DNA from: DATKOF01 sp035524795
Lineage (GTDB): Bacteria; Pseudomonadota; Gammaproteobacteria; Burkholderiales; SG8-41
Assembly: GCA_035524795.1 (NCBI GenBank)
Contig: DATKOF010000012.1
Coordinates: forward strand, 224,813-288,812
Length of the DNA stretch: 64,000 nucleotides
Direction of reading: 5' to 3'
Shown here: positions 18,001-27,128 of the stretch, piece by piece
Numbering within the stretch: position 1 is the first letter of the stretch
Layout: each line of letters begins with the position of its first letter
Notes under the pieces: generated by a model
The model's database searches: none
Told to the model about the DNA's origin: nothing
What the model saw: only the letters and a program-made list of their open reading frames with translations
Translations under genes and position numbers: made by a program

Positions 18001-18538
18001 CCTGCTGGTCGCGCTGCTGTGGCCGCTGCTGATCGTCAATCCGTCGGCGGCCGCCGATGGCATCGAAGTGCGCAACGCACAGCTGGTCGCGGGAGAAGAG
18101 GGCTATGCCCTCGAGGCGGATTTCGGAATCACGCTCAACCCGACGCTTGAAGACGTGCTCAACAAGGGTGTCGCGCTTTATTTCCTGTTCGAATTTGAAA
18201 TCATCCATCCGCGCTGGTACTGGCTCGACCAGCGCCTGGTCGACTCCCGCCAGCAGTATCGTCTGTCGTTCGACGCGCTGACGCGCCAGTACCGGATCGG
18301 CATCGGCGGCGTATCCCAGAATTTTTCCGACCTGTCGGAGGCGCTGGCTTTCCTGAGCCGCGTGCGGCGGCGCGAAGTGCTCGAGTCCGGCGCGCTGGAC
18401 TCGGGAAGCACCTATACCGCCGCGGTGCGCATGCGGCTCGACACGTCGGAGCTGCCCAAGCCGTTTCAGCTGGATGCCTTCGGTTCGCGCGACTGGAACG
18501 TCGATTCCGGGTGGTACCGGTGGAAGATCAAGGCATGA
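17963..18538 (+). CDS. DUF4390 domain protein, exported
   Basis: A 191-residue protein with an N-terminal export signal (about residues 11-30, LLVALLWPLLIVNPSAAA) and a DUF4390 body (VRNAQLVAGEEGYALEADF...NKGVALYFLFEFEIIHPRWYW). Its role is unknown, but the family sits immediately before ntrY/ntrX-type genes in betaproteobacteria. The ATG at 17963 inside the rsmB end is chosen because the signal peptide follows directly; the open frame extends back to 17774 without support. The stop overlaps the kinase start (ATGA), so it is probably translated together with the sensor kinase and may help it act at the envelope. Confidence 0.8.
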   Translation: MTDFFTHCCRKYSLLVALLWPLLIVNPSAAADGIEVRNAQLVAGEEGYALEADFGITLNPTLEDVLNKGVALYFLFEFEIIHPRWYWLDQRLVDSRQQYRLSFDALTRQYRIGIGGVSQNFSDLSEALAFLSRVRRREVLESGALDSGSTYTAAVRMRLDTSELPKPFQLDAFGSRDWNVDSGWYRWKIKA

Positions 18539-20727
18539 AGATGCTGCCGGCGATCCGTACGGCGCTCGGCAACGGCGCCGTCAAGTATCTGCTCGCGCTG
18601 TGCGTGGTCGCCGCCGCGCTCACGCTTTATCTGCTGGCGACTGCGAGCGCCAACACCGATCTGTTCGCGCAGAACTATACGCTGCTGCTGGCGCTGAACG
18701 GCGGGCTTGTCATATGTCTGGTGCTGCTGCTCGCCTATCAGTTGTGGACGCTGCGCAGAAAACTCCGGGCGGGAGTGTTCGGTTCGCGGCTCACGCTGCG
18801 GTTGCTGCTGCTGTTTGCGCTGATCGCGGTGCTGCCGGGAGCGCTGGTCTACGCGGTTTCGGTGCAGTTCGTCGCGAAGAGCATCGAGTCGTGGTTTGAC
18901 GTGCGGGTCGAAAAGGCGCTCGAGGGCGGGCTCAATCTCGGCCGCTCCACGCTGGACAACCAGCTCAAGGACCTGGTCAAGAAAGCCGATGCGATGGCGT
19001 TCTCGCTCGCCACCAGAATGTCGCGCGATCAATTCGCAATGCTCAATTCGCTGCGTGAGCAGTTCGGAGTGCAGGAAGCGACGCTGTTTACGGGACGCGG
19101 CGAGGTGATCGTGTTTTCGGGCAGCACCCCGACGGTGATGCCCGGCGTGCCGGATTCCGCCGTGTTCCGCCAGTTGCGGCTGCAGCGCGACTACAGCGCG
19201 GTGGAATCCACGCCTGACCAGGGACTGTATCTGCGCGTGCTGGTTCCGGTCAACATGCTGAGCGTGTCCGAGGACGTGCGCGTGCTGCAGTTGCTGCAGC
19301 CGGTGCCGCCCGAACTTGCGCGTGACGCCGAGATCGTGCAGACCGGCCAGCGCGAGTATCAGGAATTGATGCTGGCGCGGCAGGGGCTGCGCCGGCTGTA
19401 CGGTTTGACGCTGACGCTGACGCTGTTGCTGGCGCTGCTGTCGGCGTTGTCGCTGGCGTTTTTGCTGAGCGAGCGCCTGAGCACGCCGCTGTCCTATCTG
19501 GCCGAGGGCACGCGCGCCGTGGCCCAGGGCGATTTCAGCCAGCGCGAATTCACCGCGAGCCATGATGAACTCGGGATGCTGACGCAGTCGTTCAACACGA
19601 TGCGCCAGCAACTGGCCGAAGCGCGCGGGGCGGCCGAGCGCAACCAGCAGCAACTGGCCGACGCCCATGCTTATCTGCAGGGCGTGCTCGCGAATCTGTC
19701 GGCCGGCGTGCTTGCTTTCGACGAGCAGCTGCGACTGCGCTCATTCAACCGCAGCGCGGGCGGATTGCTGGGCACCGATTTCACGCAGCTGGCGGGCGCG
19801 ACGCTCGAGCAGTGGAGCGGGCGCGCGCCGCAACTGGAGGCGCTGGCGCGCAAGATCGCGGAAAAATCGCGGACCGGCGCAGCCTCCGAGTGGGAAACCC
19901 AGATCGAGCGCGCGCGCGACGACGGCGCGCAGACGCTGCTGGTGCGCGGCGCGCGGCTCCCTGCGGGCAGCGGCACCGGGCTGGTGGTGGTGTTCGACGA
20001 CATTACCCACGTGCTGCAGGCGCAGCGCGACGCCGCATGGGGGGAAGTCGCGCGACGCCTTGCCCATGAAATCAAGAATCCGCTGACGCCGATCCAGCTG
20101 GCGGCCGAGCGGCTGCAGGTCAAGCTCGCCGACAAACTTTCCGGCGCTGCCGCCGATATGCTGGCGCGCTCGACGCAGACCATCGTCAATCAGGTCAGCG
20201 CGCTCAAACGCATGGTTGACGCCTTCCGCCAGTACGCGCGGATGCCGGAACTCGCACTGCAGCGGGTGGACATCAACACCCTGTTGCGGGAAATCCTGAC
20301 TCTGTATGAGGCCGGGGGGGTGATCCGCACCGAGCTCGCCGCCGACCTGCCGCCGATTGTCGGCGATCCGGCGCGTCTGCGCCAAGTGATACATAATCTG
20401 CTGCAGAACGCGCAGGATGCGCTGGCGGATGCCGATCAGCCGCGGATCGTGGTGCGCTCGGAAAGCGCGGAGGGCGCGCTGCAGATCACGATCACCGACA
20501 ACGGCTGCGGCTTTCCCGAGCAGCTGATGCGGCATGCGTTCGAGCCGTACGTGACGACCAAGCCGAAAGGCACCGGCCTCGGCCTGGTGATCGTGAAGAA
20601 AATCATCGAGGAGCACGGCGGCACGGTGCGACTCGAAAACGTGCGGCCGCACGGCGCGCGCGTGACGTTGATGCTGCCTTTCGCGGCGGCGCATCGCGTC
20701 GAGCACAAGACCGCGGCCAGCGCTTAG
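18535..20727 (+). CDS. ntrY: NtrY-family sensor histidine kinase
   Basis: Membrane sensor kinase of 730 residues. N-terminal membrane segments lie at about 17-36, 47-68 and 85-108, followed by a periplasmic sensing region. A further membrane helix near 290-310 leads into a HAMP domain (STPLSYLAEGTRAVAQGDFS), then a PAS domain, a HisKA domain with phospho-acceptor H511 in RRLAHEIKNPLTPIQLAAER, and a HATPase domain (NLLQNAQDAL, DNGCGFP, GTGLGLVIVKKIIEEHGG). This is the NtrY architecture. The start at ATG 18535 overlaps the previous stop. The signal sensed is not evident; nitrogen and redox cues are known for NtrY relatives. Confidence 0.9.
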   Translation: MKMLPAIRTALGNGAVKYLLALCVVAAALTLYLLATASANTDLFAQNYTLLLALNGGLVICLVLLLAYQLWTLRRKLRAGVFGSRLTLRLLLLFALIAVLPGALVYAVSVQFVAKSIESWFDVRVEKALEGGLNLGRSTLDNQLKDLVKKADAMAFSLATRMSRDQFAMLNSLREQFGVQEATLFTGRGEVIVFSGSTPTVMPGVPDSAVFRQLRLQRDYSAVESTPDQGLYLRVLVPVNMLSVSEDVRVLQLLQPVPPELARDAEIVQTGQREYQELMLARQGLRRLYGLTLTLTLLLALLSALSLAFLLSERLSTPLSYLAEGTRAVAQGDFSQREFTASHDELGMLTQSFNTMRQQLAEARGAAERNQQQLADAHAYLQGVLANLSAGVLAFDEQLRLRSFNRSAGGLLGTDFTQLAGATLEQWSGRAPQLEALARKIAEKSRTGAASEWETQIERARDDGAQTLLVRGARLPAGSGTGLVVVFDDITHVLQAQRDAAWGEVARRLAHEIKNPLTPIQLAAERLQVKLADKLSGAAADMLARSTQTIVNQVSALKRMVDAFRQYARMPELALQRVDINTLLREILTLYEAGGVIRTELAADLPPIVGDPARLRQVIHNLLQNAQDALADADQPRIVVRSESAEGALQITITDNGCGFPEQLMRHAFEPYVTTKPKGTGLGLVIVKKIIEEHGGTVRLENVRPHGARVTLMLPFAAAHRVEHKTAASA

Positions 20728-20739
20728 GTGGAATGGAAG

Positions 20740-21993
20740 ATGCAACGTATTCTGGTGGTTGACGATGAAGTAGGCATTCGCGAGTTGCTGTCGGAGATCC
20801 TGCACGACGAGGGCTACGAAGTGCAGCTGGCCGAGAACGCCGAGCGCGCACGCCAGTTGCGCGGCCAGGCGCGCCCCGACCTCGTGCTGCTCGACATCTG
20901 GATGCCCGATACCGACGGCATCACGCTGCTCAAGGAGTGGGCGAATGCCGGATCGCTGACGATGCCGGTGATCATGATGTCCGGCCACGGCACGATCGAC
21001 AGCGCGGTCGAGGCCACGCGCCTCGGTGCCTACGATTTTCTGGAAAAGCCGATTACGCTGCAGAAGCTGCTGGCGACGGTCGGCCGCGCGCTCAAAAGTG
21101 GCGAACAGCGCGCGCAGCCGGATGCGATGCTGGCGACGTTCGGGCGGTCGCCGGCGATGACCGCCTTCAGACAGCAACTGGAACGCGTCAAGGAATTACG
21201 CTCGCCGCTGCTGTTCTACGCGGAGCCCGGCAGCGGCAGCGAGGCATGCGCGCGCGCGCTGCACTCGCGGAACGCGCCGTGGGTCGAGCCGCTCGAACTC
21301 GCGGCGCTCGCCGAAACGCCGCTGGAACTGGTGAAGCAGGCGAAGGACGGCACCCTGTTTCTGCATGAAATCAGCGATCTGACCGCCGCCGAACAGAAAG
21401 GCCTGCTGTCGATCGCCGACGCGCTTGCTGAATACAATACACGCCTGATCGGCGTCACCTCGCGCGCGCTGCCGGAACTGGTTGCCCAAGAAGCTTTCGA
21501 CGAGCGGCTGTACGGACTGCTCGCCGCAATTACGGTCCGCGTGCCGAGCCTGCGCGAGCACCGCGAGGATGTTCCCGACATCGCCAACCGGCTGTTGTCG
21601 GGCAGCGTCGAGGCCAAGCAGGTGCCGCCGCGGCGTTTCAGCATCGCCGCGCTGAACGCGCTGCGCAATTACGACTGGCCCGGCAACCTGAGTCAGCTCG
21701 AGAACGTGGTGCATACCGTGGCGGTCACCGCGCAGACCGAGGAAATCAGCGCGCATGAGGTAAATCAGGCGCTCGCGCAATTCAGCGCCAAGACTTCCGC
21801 CCCGCTAGGATTGCCGCTCGACCTGCCGCTGCGCGAGGCGCGCGACGCCTTCGAACGCGTCTATTTCGAGCATCACATCGTAAAGGAAGGCGGCAACATG
21901 AGCCGGGTCGCGGAAAGCGTCGGCCTCGAGCGTACCCACCTTTATCGCAAACTCAAACAGCTCGGCGTCAAGCTCAGCCGCCGCGGCGAATAG
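20740..21993 (+). CDS. NtrX-like response regulator with degenerate AAA+ domain
   Basis: Partner regulator of the NtrY kinase, 417 residues from ATG 20740 (a GTG at 20728 would add four). The receiver domain has phospho-acceptor D52 in LVLLDIWMPDTDG, with MSGHG and the KP at FLEKPI. The central domain aligns with sigma-54 activators (RNYDWPGNLSQLENVVHTV near the end). However, the ELFGHEKGAFTGA loop that contacts sigma-54 is missing altogether, the P-loop is altered (AEPGSGSE), and the Walker B aspartate is His (GTLFLHEIS). A C-terminal Fis-type HTH remains (NMSRVAESVGLERTHLYRKL). It should bind DNA but is unlikely to remodel sigma-54 polymerase. Confidence 0.88.
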   Translation: MQRILVVDDEVGIRELLSEILHDEGYEVQLAENAERARQLRGQARPDLVLLDIWMPDTDGITLLKEWANAGSLTMPVIMMSGHGTIDSAVEATRLGAYDFLEKPITLQKLLATVGRALKSGEQRAQPDAMLATFGRSPAMTAFRQQLERVKELRSPLLFYAEPGSGSEACARALHSRNAPWVEPLELAALAETPLELVKQAKDGTLFLHEISDLTAAEQKGLLSIADALAEYNTRLIGVTSRALPELVAQEAFDERLYGLLAAITVRVPSLREHREDVPDIANRLLSGSVEAKQVPPRRFSIAALNALRNYDWPGNLSQLENVVHTVAVTAQTEEISAHEVNQALAQFSAKTSAPLGLPLDLPLREARDAFERVYFEHHIVKEGGNMSRVAESVGLERTHLYRKLKQLGVKLSRRGE

Positions 21994-22163
21994 GCCGTAC
22001 CGACCGGCTGCAGGAGGTAGCCAAAGCTGCCGGTTTCTAAGATAATTGGCGGCTTTCGCGCGGGCGGGGAGGCGGTTTTCGACCGGTTTCCCCGATCGCG
22101 CGGCTGTCCGGCGGCGCTCGGCCGCAACAAATAAACGAGAGTTTTTACCAGGAGGGGAGCTAG
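21994..22163. promoter_or_regulatory. Leader region of the gap-pgk-pyk cluster
   Basis: A 170-bp spacer before gap. It contains a 9-bp imperfect inverted repeat (aaagctgcc near 22024 with ggcggcttt near 22049) around an A/T-rich loop that includes TAAGATAAT, a possible -10. A strong ribosome site (AGGAGGGGAG) lies just before the gap ATG. No clean -35 is seen, so the promoter itself is only inferred from the position. Confidence 0.35.
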
Positions 22164-23180
22164 ATGACGATCAAGGTAGCAATCAACGGCTACGGCCGCA
22201 TCGGACGCAATGTGCTGCGCGCCCATTATGAGGCCGGCAAGAAGCACGGCATCCAAATCGTCGCGATCAACGATCTCGGCAACGCCGAAACCAACGCGCA
22301 CCTGACGCGCTACGATACCGTGCACGGCAAATTCAACGGCAGCGTCGTGGTTGAGGGCGATTCGATGGTCGTCAATGGCGACAAGATCAAGGTGCTTGCC
22401 AAGCGCAATCCGGCGGAGCTGCCGTGGAAGGACCTCGGCATCGATGTCGTGCTCGAATGCACCGGGCTGTTCACGACCAAGGAAAAGGCCGGCGCCCATC
22501 TTGCCGCCGGCGCGAAAAAGGTGATCATCTCGGCGCCCGGCGGCAAGGACGTCGACGCCACCGTCGTCTACGGCGTCAATCACAGAACGCTGAAGGCCGG
22601 CCACACGGTGATTTCGAACGCATCGTGCACGACCAACTGCCTGGCGCCTCTGGTCAAGGCGCTGCACGAGAAAATCGGCGTCGTCAGCGGCCTGATGACG
22701 ACGGTACATTCGTATACCAACGACCAGGTGTTGACCGATGTCTATCACGAAGACCTGCGCCGTGCGCGCTCGGCGACGCAGTCGATGATCCCGACCAAGA
22801 CCGGCGCCGCCGCCGCGGTCGGCTTGGTGCTGCCGGAGCTGAACGGCAAGCTCGACGGTTTCGCGGTGCGGGTGCCGACGATCAACGTGTCGCTGGTCGA
22901 TCTGGTGTTCACCGCGGCGCGCGCGACCAGCGTCGACGAGGTCAACGCCGCGGTCAAGGCCGCGACGCTTGCCGGCGATTTGAAGGGGATTCTCGAATAC
23001 AACGATGCGCCGCTGGTGTCGGTCGACTTCAACCACAACCCGGCGTCGAGTATTTTCGAGGCAACGCTGACCAAGGTCACCAGCGGCACGCTGGTCAAGG
23101 CGCTGGCCTGGTACGACAACGAATGGGGCTTCAGCAACCGGATGCTCGATACCACCGTGGCGTTGATGGCTGCGAAATAG
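22164..23180 (+). CDS. gap: Glyceraldehyde-3-phosphate dehydrogenase, type I
   Basis: Glycolytic/gluconeogenic enzyme that converts glyceraldehyde-3-phosphate to 1,3-bisphosphoglycerate; 338 residues. The NAD site opens the protein (VAINGYGRIGRNVLRA) and the catalytic cysteine is C155 in SNASCTTNCLAPL. The conserved substrate-site stretch TVHSYTNDQ and the C-terminal WYDNEWGFSNRMLD are present. It is the first gene of a gap-pgk-pyk cluster read in one direction, as is common in betaproteobacteria. The cofactor preference (NAD versus NADP) is not settled by what I can see. Confidence 0.98.
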   Translation: MTIKVAINGYGRIGRNVLRAHYEAGKKHGIQIVAINDLGNAETNAHLTRYDTVHGKFNGSVVVEGDSMVVNGDKIKVLAKRNPAELPWKDLGIDVVLECTGLFTTKEKAGAHLAAGAKKVIISAPGGKDVDATVVYGVNHRTLKAGHTVISNASCTTNCLAPLVKALHEKIGVVSGLMTTVHSYTNDQVLTDVYHEDLRRARSATQSMIPTKTGAAAAVGLVLPELNGKLDGFAVRVPTINVSLVDLVFTAARATSVDEVNAAVKAATLAGDLKGILEYNDAPLVSVDFNHNPASSIFEATLTKVTSGTLVKALAWYDNEWGFSNRMLDTTVALMAAK

Positions 23181-23188
23181 ATCAGACC

Positions 23189-23220
23189 GGGCGCGGCGGG
23201 TCCGCTGCGCCCCCCTCTTT
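23189..23220 (+). terminator. Hairpin between gap and pgk, possible attenuator
   Basis: Nine of ten base pairs are canonical in the stem GGGCGCGGCG/CGCTGCGCCC (23189-23198 with 23203-23212), with a 4-nt loop, followed by CCCCTCTTT. The pyrimidine tail is short on T, so it may only partly terminate transcription, or act as a processing or stability element separating gap from pgk levels. Confidence 0.45.
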
Positions 23221-23241
23221 AATATCCGCGAAGTATTCCCG

Positions 23242-24420
23242 ATGAATTTCATCCGCATGACCGACCTGGATCTCGCCGGCAAGCGCGTGTTCATCCGCGC
23301 CGACCTCAACGTGCCGCAGGACGACGCCGGCAATATCACCGACGACACCCGCATCCGCGCCTCGCTGCCGGCGATCCGCCGCGCGCTGCAGGCCGGCGCC
23401 GCGGTGCTGGTGACCTCTCACCTCGGCCGCCCGACCGAAGGCGAATTGAAGCCCGAGGATTCGCTGGCGCCGGTCGCGCTGCGGATGAGCGAGCTGCTCG
23501 GCGTGCCGGTGGCGCTGCGGCGCGACTGGGTCGACGGCATCAGCACGCCGCCGGGTTCGGTGCTGCTGCTCGAGAATTGCCGCTGCAACAAAGGTGAGAA
23601 AAAGAACGACGATGCGCTGGCGCGAAAAATGGCGGCGCTGTGCGACATCTACGTCAACGACGCATTCGGCACTGCGCACCGCGCCGAGGCGACCACTTAC
23701 GGCATCGCGAAATTCGCGCCGGTCGCCACCGCCGGCCCGCTGCTGGCGGCGGAACTCGATGCGCTCGGCAAGGCGCTCGGCAAACCACGGCACCCGCTGG
23801 TCGCGATCGTCGCCGGCTCCAAGGTGTCGACCAAACTTTCGATCCTGAAGACGCTGTCGGAAAAAGTCGACCAGCTGATCGTCGGCGGCGGCATCTGCAA
23901 TACGTTCATACTGGCCGCCGGCTACAGGATCGGCAAGTCTCTGGCCGAGCCTGATCTGGTGCAGCAGGCGAAAGACATCATCGCCGCGGCGCGCGCCAAG
24001 GGCGGCGCGGTGCCGATCCCGGTCGACGTCGTCTGCGCGAAGGAGTTCTCGGCGCAGGCATCGGCCACGGTCAAGAACGTCGATCAGGTCGCGGACGACG
24101 ACCTGATCCTCGACATCGGGCCGAAAACGGCGGAGCAGCTCGCGCAGATCCTGGCCGACGCCGGCACCATCGTCTGGAATGGACCGGTCGGTGTGTTCGA
24201 GTTCGACCAGTTCGGCCGCGGCACCGAACGGATCGCGCGCGCGATTGCCGAGTCGGATGCGTTTTCGATCGCCGGCGGCGGCGACACGCTGGCGGCGATC
24301 GCCAAGTACGGGATCGCCGACAAGGTGTCTTACATTTCAACCGGTGGCGGCGCGTTTCTCGAATTTCTCGAAGGCAGAAAACTGCCCGCGGTCGAAATTC
24401 TGGAGCAGCGCGCCGGTTAG
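23242..24420 (+). CDS. pgk: Phosphoglycerate kinase
   Basis: Makes ATP from 1,3-bisphosphoglycerate; 392 residues. The N-domain substrate motifs are RVFIRADLNVPQ, TSHLGRP and LLENCRCNKGEKKND. The C-domain nucleotide motifs are VAIVAGSKVSTKLSIL, WNGPVGVFEFDQFGRGT and the loop SIAGGGDTLAAI. It starts 61 bp after gap with a possible attenuator hairpin in between; pyk starts 12 bp after its stop. Confidence 0.98.
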   Translation: MNFIRMTDLDLAGKRVFIRADLNVPQDDAGNITDDTRIRASLPAIRRALQAGAAVLVTSHLGRPTEGELKPEDSLAPVALRMSELLGVPVALRRDWVDGISTPPGSVLLLENCRCNKGEKKNDDALARKMAALCDIYVNDAFGTAHRAEATTYGIAKFAPVATAGPLLAAELDALGKALGKPRHPLVAIVAGSKVSTKLSILKTLSEKVDQLIVGGGICNTFILAAGYRIGKSLAEPDLVQQAKDIIAAARAKGGAVPIPVDVVCAKEFSAQASATVKNVDQVADDDLILDIGPKTAEQLAQILADAGTIVWNGPVGVFEFDQFGRGTERIARAIAESDAFSIAGGGDTLAAIAKYGIADKVSYISTGGGAFLEFLEGRKLPAVEILEQRAG

Positions 24421-24432
24421 GCCCGACCCATC

Positions 24433-25860
24433 GTGCTCCGCCGCACCAAAATCGTCGCCACTCTCGGCCCCGCGTCGAGCGACCATAAGACCCTGAAGCG
24501 CATGGTCGCGGCCGGGCTCGACGTGGTGCGCATGAATCTTTCGCACGGTCCCGCCGCCGATCATGTCGCGCGCGCCGCGCTGGTGCGCGAGATCGCCGCG
24601 AAAACCGGCCGCCCCCTCGGCATCCTGTTCGACCTGCAGGGGCCGAAGATCCGCATCGGCCGTTTCAAGAACAACAAGATCATGCTGCACGTCGGCGACC
24701 AGTTCATCCTGGACGCCGAGTGCAAGCTCGGCGATGAAAAATGCGTCGGGCTCGACTACCGGAAACTGCCGGAAGACGTCGCGCGCGGCGATACGCTGCT
24801 GCTCGACGACGGCCGCATCGTGATGGGAGTGACCGCGGTGCGCGGGCCGCGCATTTTCTGCGTGGTCGAGCAGGGTGGCGTGCTGTCCAACAACAAGGGC
24901 ATCAATCGCAAAGGCGGCGGACTGTCGGCGCCGGCGCTGACCGACAAGGACATGCGTGACATTGAGCTGGCGGCGCGCCTGAAGGCCGATTATCTGGCGG
25001 TGTCGTTCCCGCGTTCGGGCGCCGACATCAGGCGCGCGCGCGAACTGATGCTGAAGGCCGGCGGCAGCAGCATGATCGTCGCCAAGATCGAGCGCGCCGA
25101 GGCGATTCCCGCGCTCGAGGAAATCATCGTGGCGTCGGATGCGATCATGGTGGCGCGCGGTGATCTCGCGGTCGAGGTCGGCGACGCCGCGGTGCCGGCA
25201 CTGCAGAAACGGATGATCCGGATGGGGCGCGAGCACAACAAGGTCGTGATTACCGCGACCCAGATGATGGAATCGATGATCACCAACCCGATTCCGACGC
25301 GCGCCGAAGTGTCCGACGTCGCCAACGCGGTACTCGACGGCACCGATGCGGTGATGCTGTCGGCCGAAACCGCGACCGGCAGCTATCCGGTGGAAACGGT
25401 GGCCGCGATGGCGCGCGTCTGTATCGAGGCCGAGAAGGAAGAAATTTTTCTTTCCGAGCGCCGCGGACTCCATGCGCCGCAGGGCGTCGAGGAGGCGATC
25501 GCGCGCGCCACGGTATTCACTGCGAACAACCTCGAAATCAAGGCGGTCGCGGCGCTGACGCAAAGCGGCAAGACCGCGCTGCTGATGTCGCGCTCCAACA
25601 CCCGGGTGCCGATCTACGCGCTGTCTTCGGTGCCCGAAACGCAGCGCCGCGTTACGCTGTTCCGCGGCGTCTACCCGGTGAATTTCAAGTCCGCGCGCGA
25701 TCCGGAGCGCGCACTGTTGCGCGCCGAGGACGAACTGCTGAAGCGCGGTGCGGTCGGCAAGGGCGATTACATCGTGCTTACCATCGGCGAACCGATCGGC
25801 AAGGCGGGCGGCACCAACACGATGAAGATCGTCAGAGTCGGCGATTACCGCAGCCGCTAG
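24433..25860 (+). CDS. pyk: Pyruvate kinase
   Basis: Converts phosphoenolpyruvate and ADP to pyruvate and ATP; 475 residues. The start GTG is followed by the family opening RRTKIVATLGPASSD. Also present are NLSHG, the metal and substrate site AKIERAEAIPALEEII, MVARGDLAVEVG and the signature ITATQMMESMI. The C-terminal allosteric domain spans about 355-475 (EAIARATVFTANNLEIKAVAAL). It closes the gap-pgk-pyk cluster; fba, often next, is not here. Confidence 0.97.
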   Translation: MLRRTKIVATLGPASSDHKTLKRMVAAGLDVVRMNLSHGPAADHVARAALVREIAAKTGRPLGILFDLQGPKIRIGRFKNNKIMLHVGDQFILDAECKLGDEKCVGLDYRKLPEDVARGDTLLLDDGRIVMGVTAVRGPRIFCVVEQGGVLSNNKGINRKGGGLSAPALTDKDMRDIELAARLKADYLAVSFPRSGADIRRARELMLKAGGSSMIVAKIERAEAIPALEEIIVASDAIMVARGDLAVEVGDAAVPALQKRMIRMGREHNKVVITATQMMESMITNPIPTRAEVSDVANAVLDGTDAVMLSAETATGSYPVETVAAMARVCIEAEKEEIFLSERRGLHAPQGVEEAIARATVFTANNLEIKAVAALTQSGKTALLMSRSNTRVPIYALSSVPETQRRVTLFRGVYPVNFKSARDPERALLRAEDELLKRGAVGKGDYIVLTIGEPIGKAGGTNTMKIVRVGDYRSR

Positions 25861-25957
25861 CCGGAACGCGGCCCGGCGGCGGCGTGAAGCTGCTGCGCCG
25901 ATTTGTTAAGATGTACGCAGTATCGACCTGCGAAACACCGTTCTGACGCACACACCG

Positions 25958-27094
25958 ATGAAATCCGCGGTCATCGCCCTCGCCAAGCTGTTGATTGCGC
26001 GGCACTCGATCACGCCGGATGATGCCGGTTGCCTGGATATTCTGTGCGATCAGCTGCGGCCGCTGGGGTTCAGCTTCGAAAAGATCAGCGCCGGCGGTGT
26101 CGACAATCTGTGGGCGCGGCGCGGCCGCGCCGCGCCGCTGATATGTTTCGCCGGCCATACCGACGTGGTGCCGACCGGGCCGCTCGACCAGTGGACGGCT
26201 GATCCGTTCACGCCGACCGTGCGCGACGGGGTGCTTTACGGACGCGGCGCTTCCGACATGAAGAGTTCGCTCGCTGCATTTGCCGTCGCCTGCGGAGAAT
26301 TCGTGCGGCGCCACCCTGATCGTCCGGGTTCGCTCGCGCTGCTGCTGACGTCGGACGAGGAAGGTGCCGCCGTCGACGGCACGGTCCGCGTCTGCGAGAA
26401 GCTCGCCGCGCGCGGCGAAAAAATCGATTATTGCGTGGTCGGCGAACCGACCTGCGTCGGCAGGCTTGGCGACACCATCAAAAATGGCCGCCGCGGATCG
26501 CTGTCGGGAACGCTGCGCGTGAAGGGGATACAGGCGCACATCGCCTATCCGCATCTCGGCGACAACCCGGTGCACCGGGTGGCGCCCGCGCTGGCCGAGC
26601 TCGCGCAGACTGAATGGGATCGCGGCAACGAGTACTTTCCGCCGACCACCTGGCAGGTCTCGAACTTTTGCGCCGGCACCGGCGCCGACAACATCGTGCC
26701 CGGCGAAGCCGTGATCCGCTTCAACTTCCGCTTTTCGACCGCGAGCACGGTCGAGTCGCTGCAACAGCGGATGCGGGCGATACTCGACCGCCATCAGCTC
26801 ACCTACGATATCGAATGGACGCACGGCGGCAAGCCGTATCTGACAGAGAAGGGCCGGCTGGTGGAGGCGATCGCGCGTGCGATCAAGGAAGTGACCGGCG
26901 TCGACACCGTGCTGTCGACCAGCGGCGGCACCTCGGATGGCCGTTTCATCGCCGACCTCTGTCCGCAGGTCGTCGAATTCGGTCCGACCAACGCGAGCAT
27001 TCACAAGATCGACGAATGCATCCGGCTCGACGAGCTCGAGGAATTGCCCAGGATCTACTTGCGATTGCTCGAGGAACTGCTGCCGGCAGGATGA
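25958..27094 (+). CDS. dapE: Succinyl-diaminopimelate desuccinylase
   Basis: M20 metallohydrolase of the lysine/diaminopimelate pathway that releases L,L-diaminopimelate from its N-succinyl form; 378 residues. Metal-site motifs: CFAGHTDVVPTGP (metal His, Asp), YGRGASDMKSS, TSDEEG (catalytic Glu) and the closing GPTNASIHKIDE. The dimerisation domain lies between (about 180-290). The preceding 97-bp spacer may carry its own promoter. Confidence 0.96.
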   Translation: MKSAVIALAKLLIARHSITPDDAGCLDILCDQLRPLGFSFEKISAGGVDNLWARRGRAAPLICFAGHTDVVPTGPLDQWTADPFTPTVRDGVLYGRGASDMKSSLAAFAVACGEFVRRHPDRPGSLALLLTSDEEGAAVDGTVRVCEKLAARGEKIDYCVVGEPTCVGRLGDTIKNGRRGSLSGTLRVKGIQAHIAYPHLGDNPVHRVAPALAELAQTEWDRGNEYFPPTTWQVSNFCAGTGADNIVPGEAVIRFNFRFSTASTVESLQQRMRAILDRHQLTYDIEWTHGGKPYLTEKGRLVEAIARAIKEVTGVDTVLSTSGGTSDGRFIADLCPQVVEFGPTNASIHKIDECIRLDELEELPRIYLRLLEELLPAG

Positions 27095-27128
27095 GCCCTG
27101 ACCGGGTAAGCTAGAATGTAATGGATCG

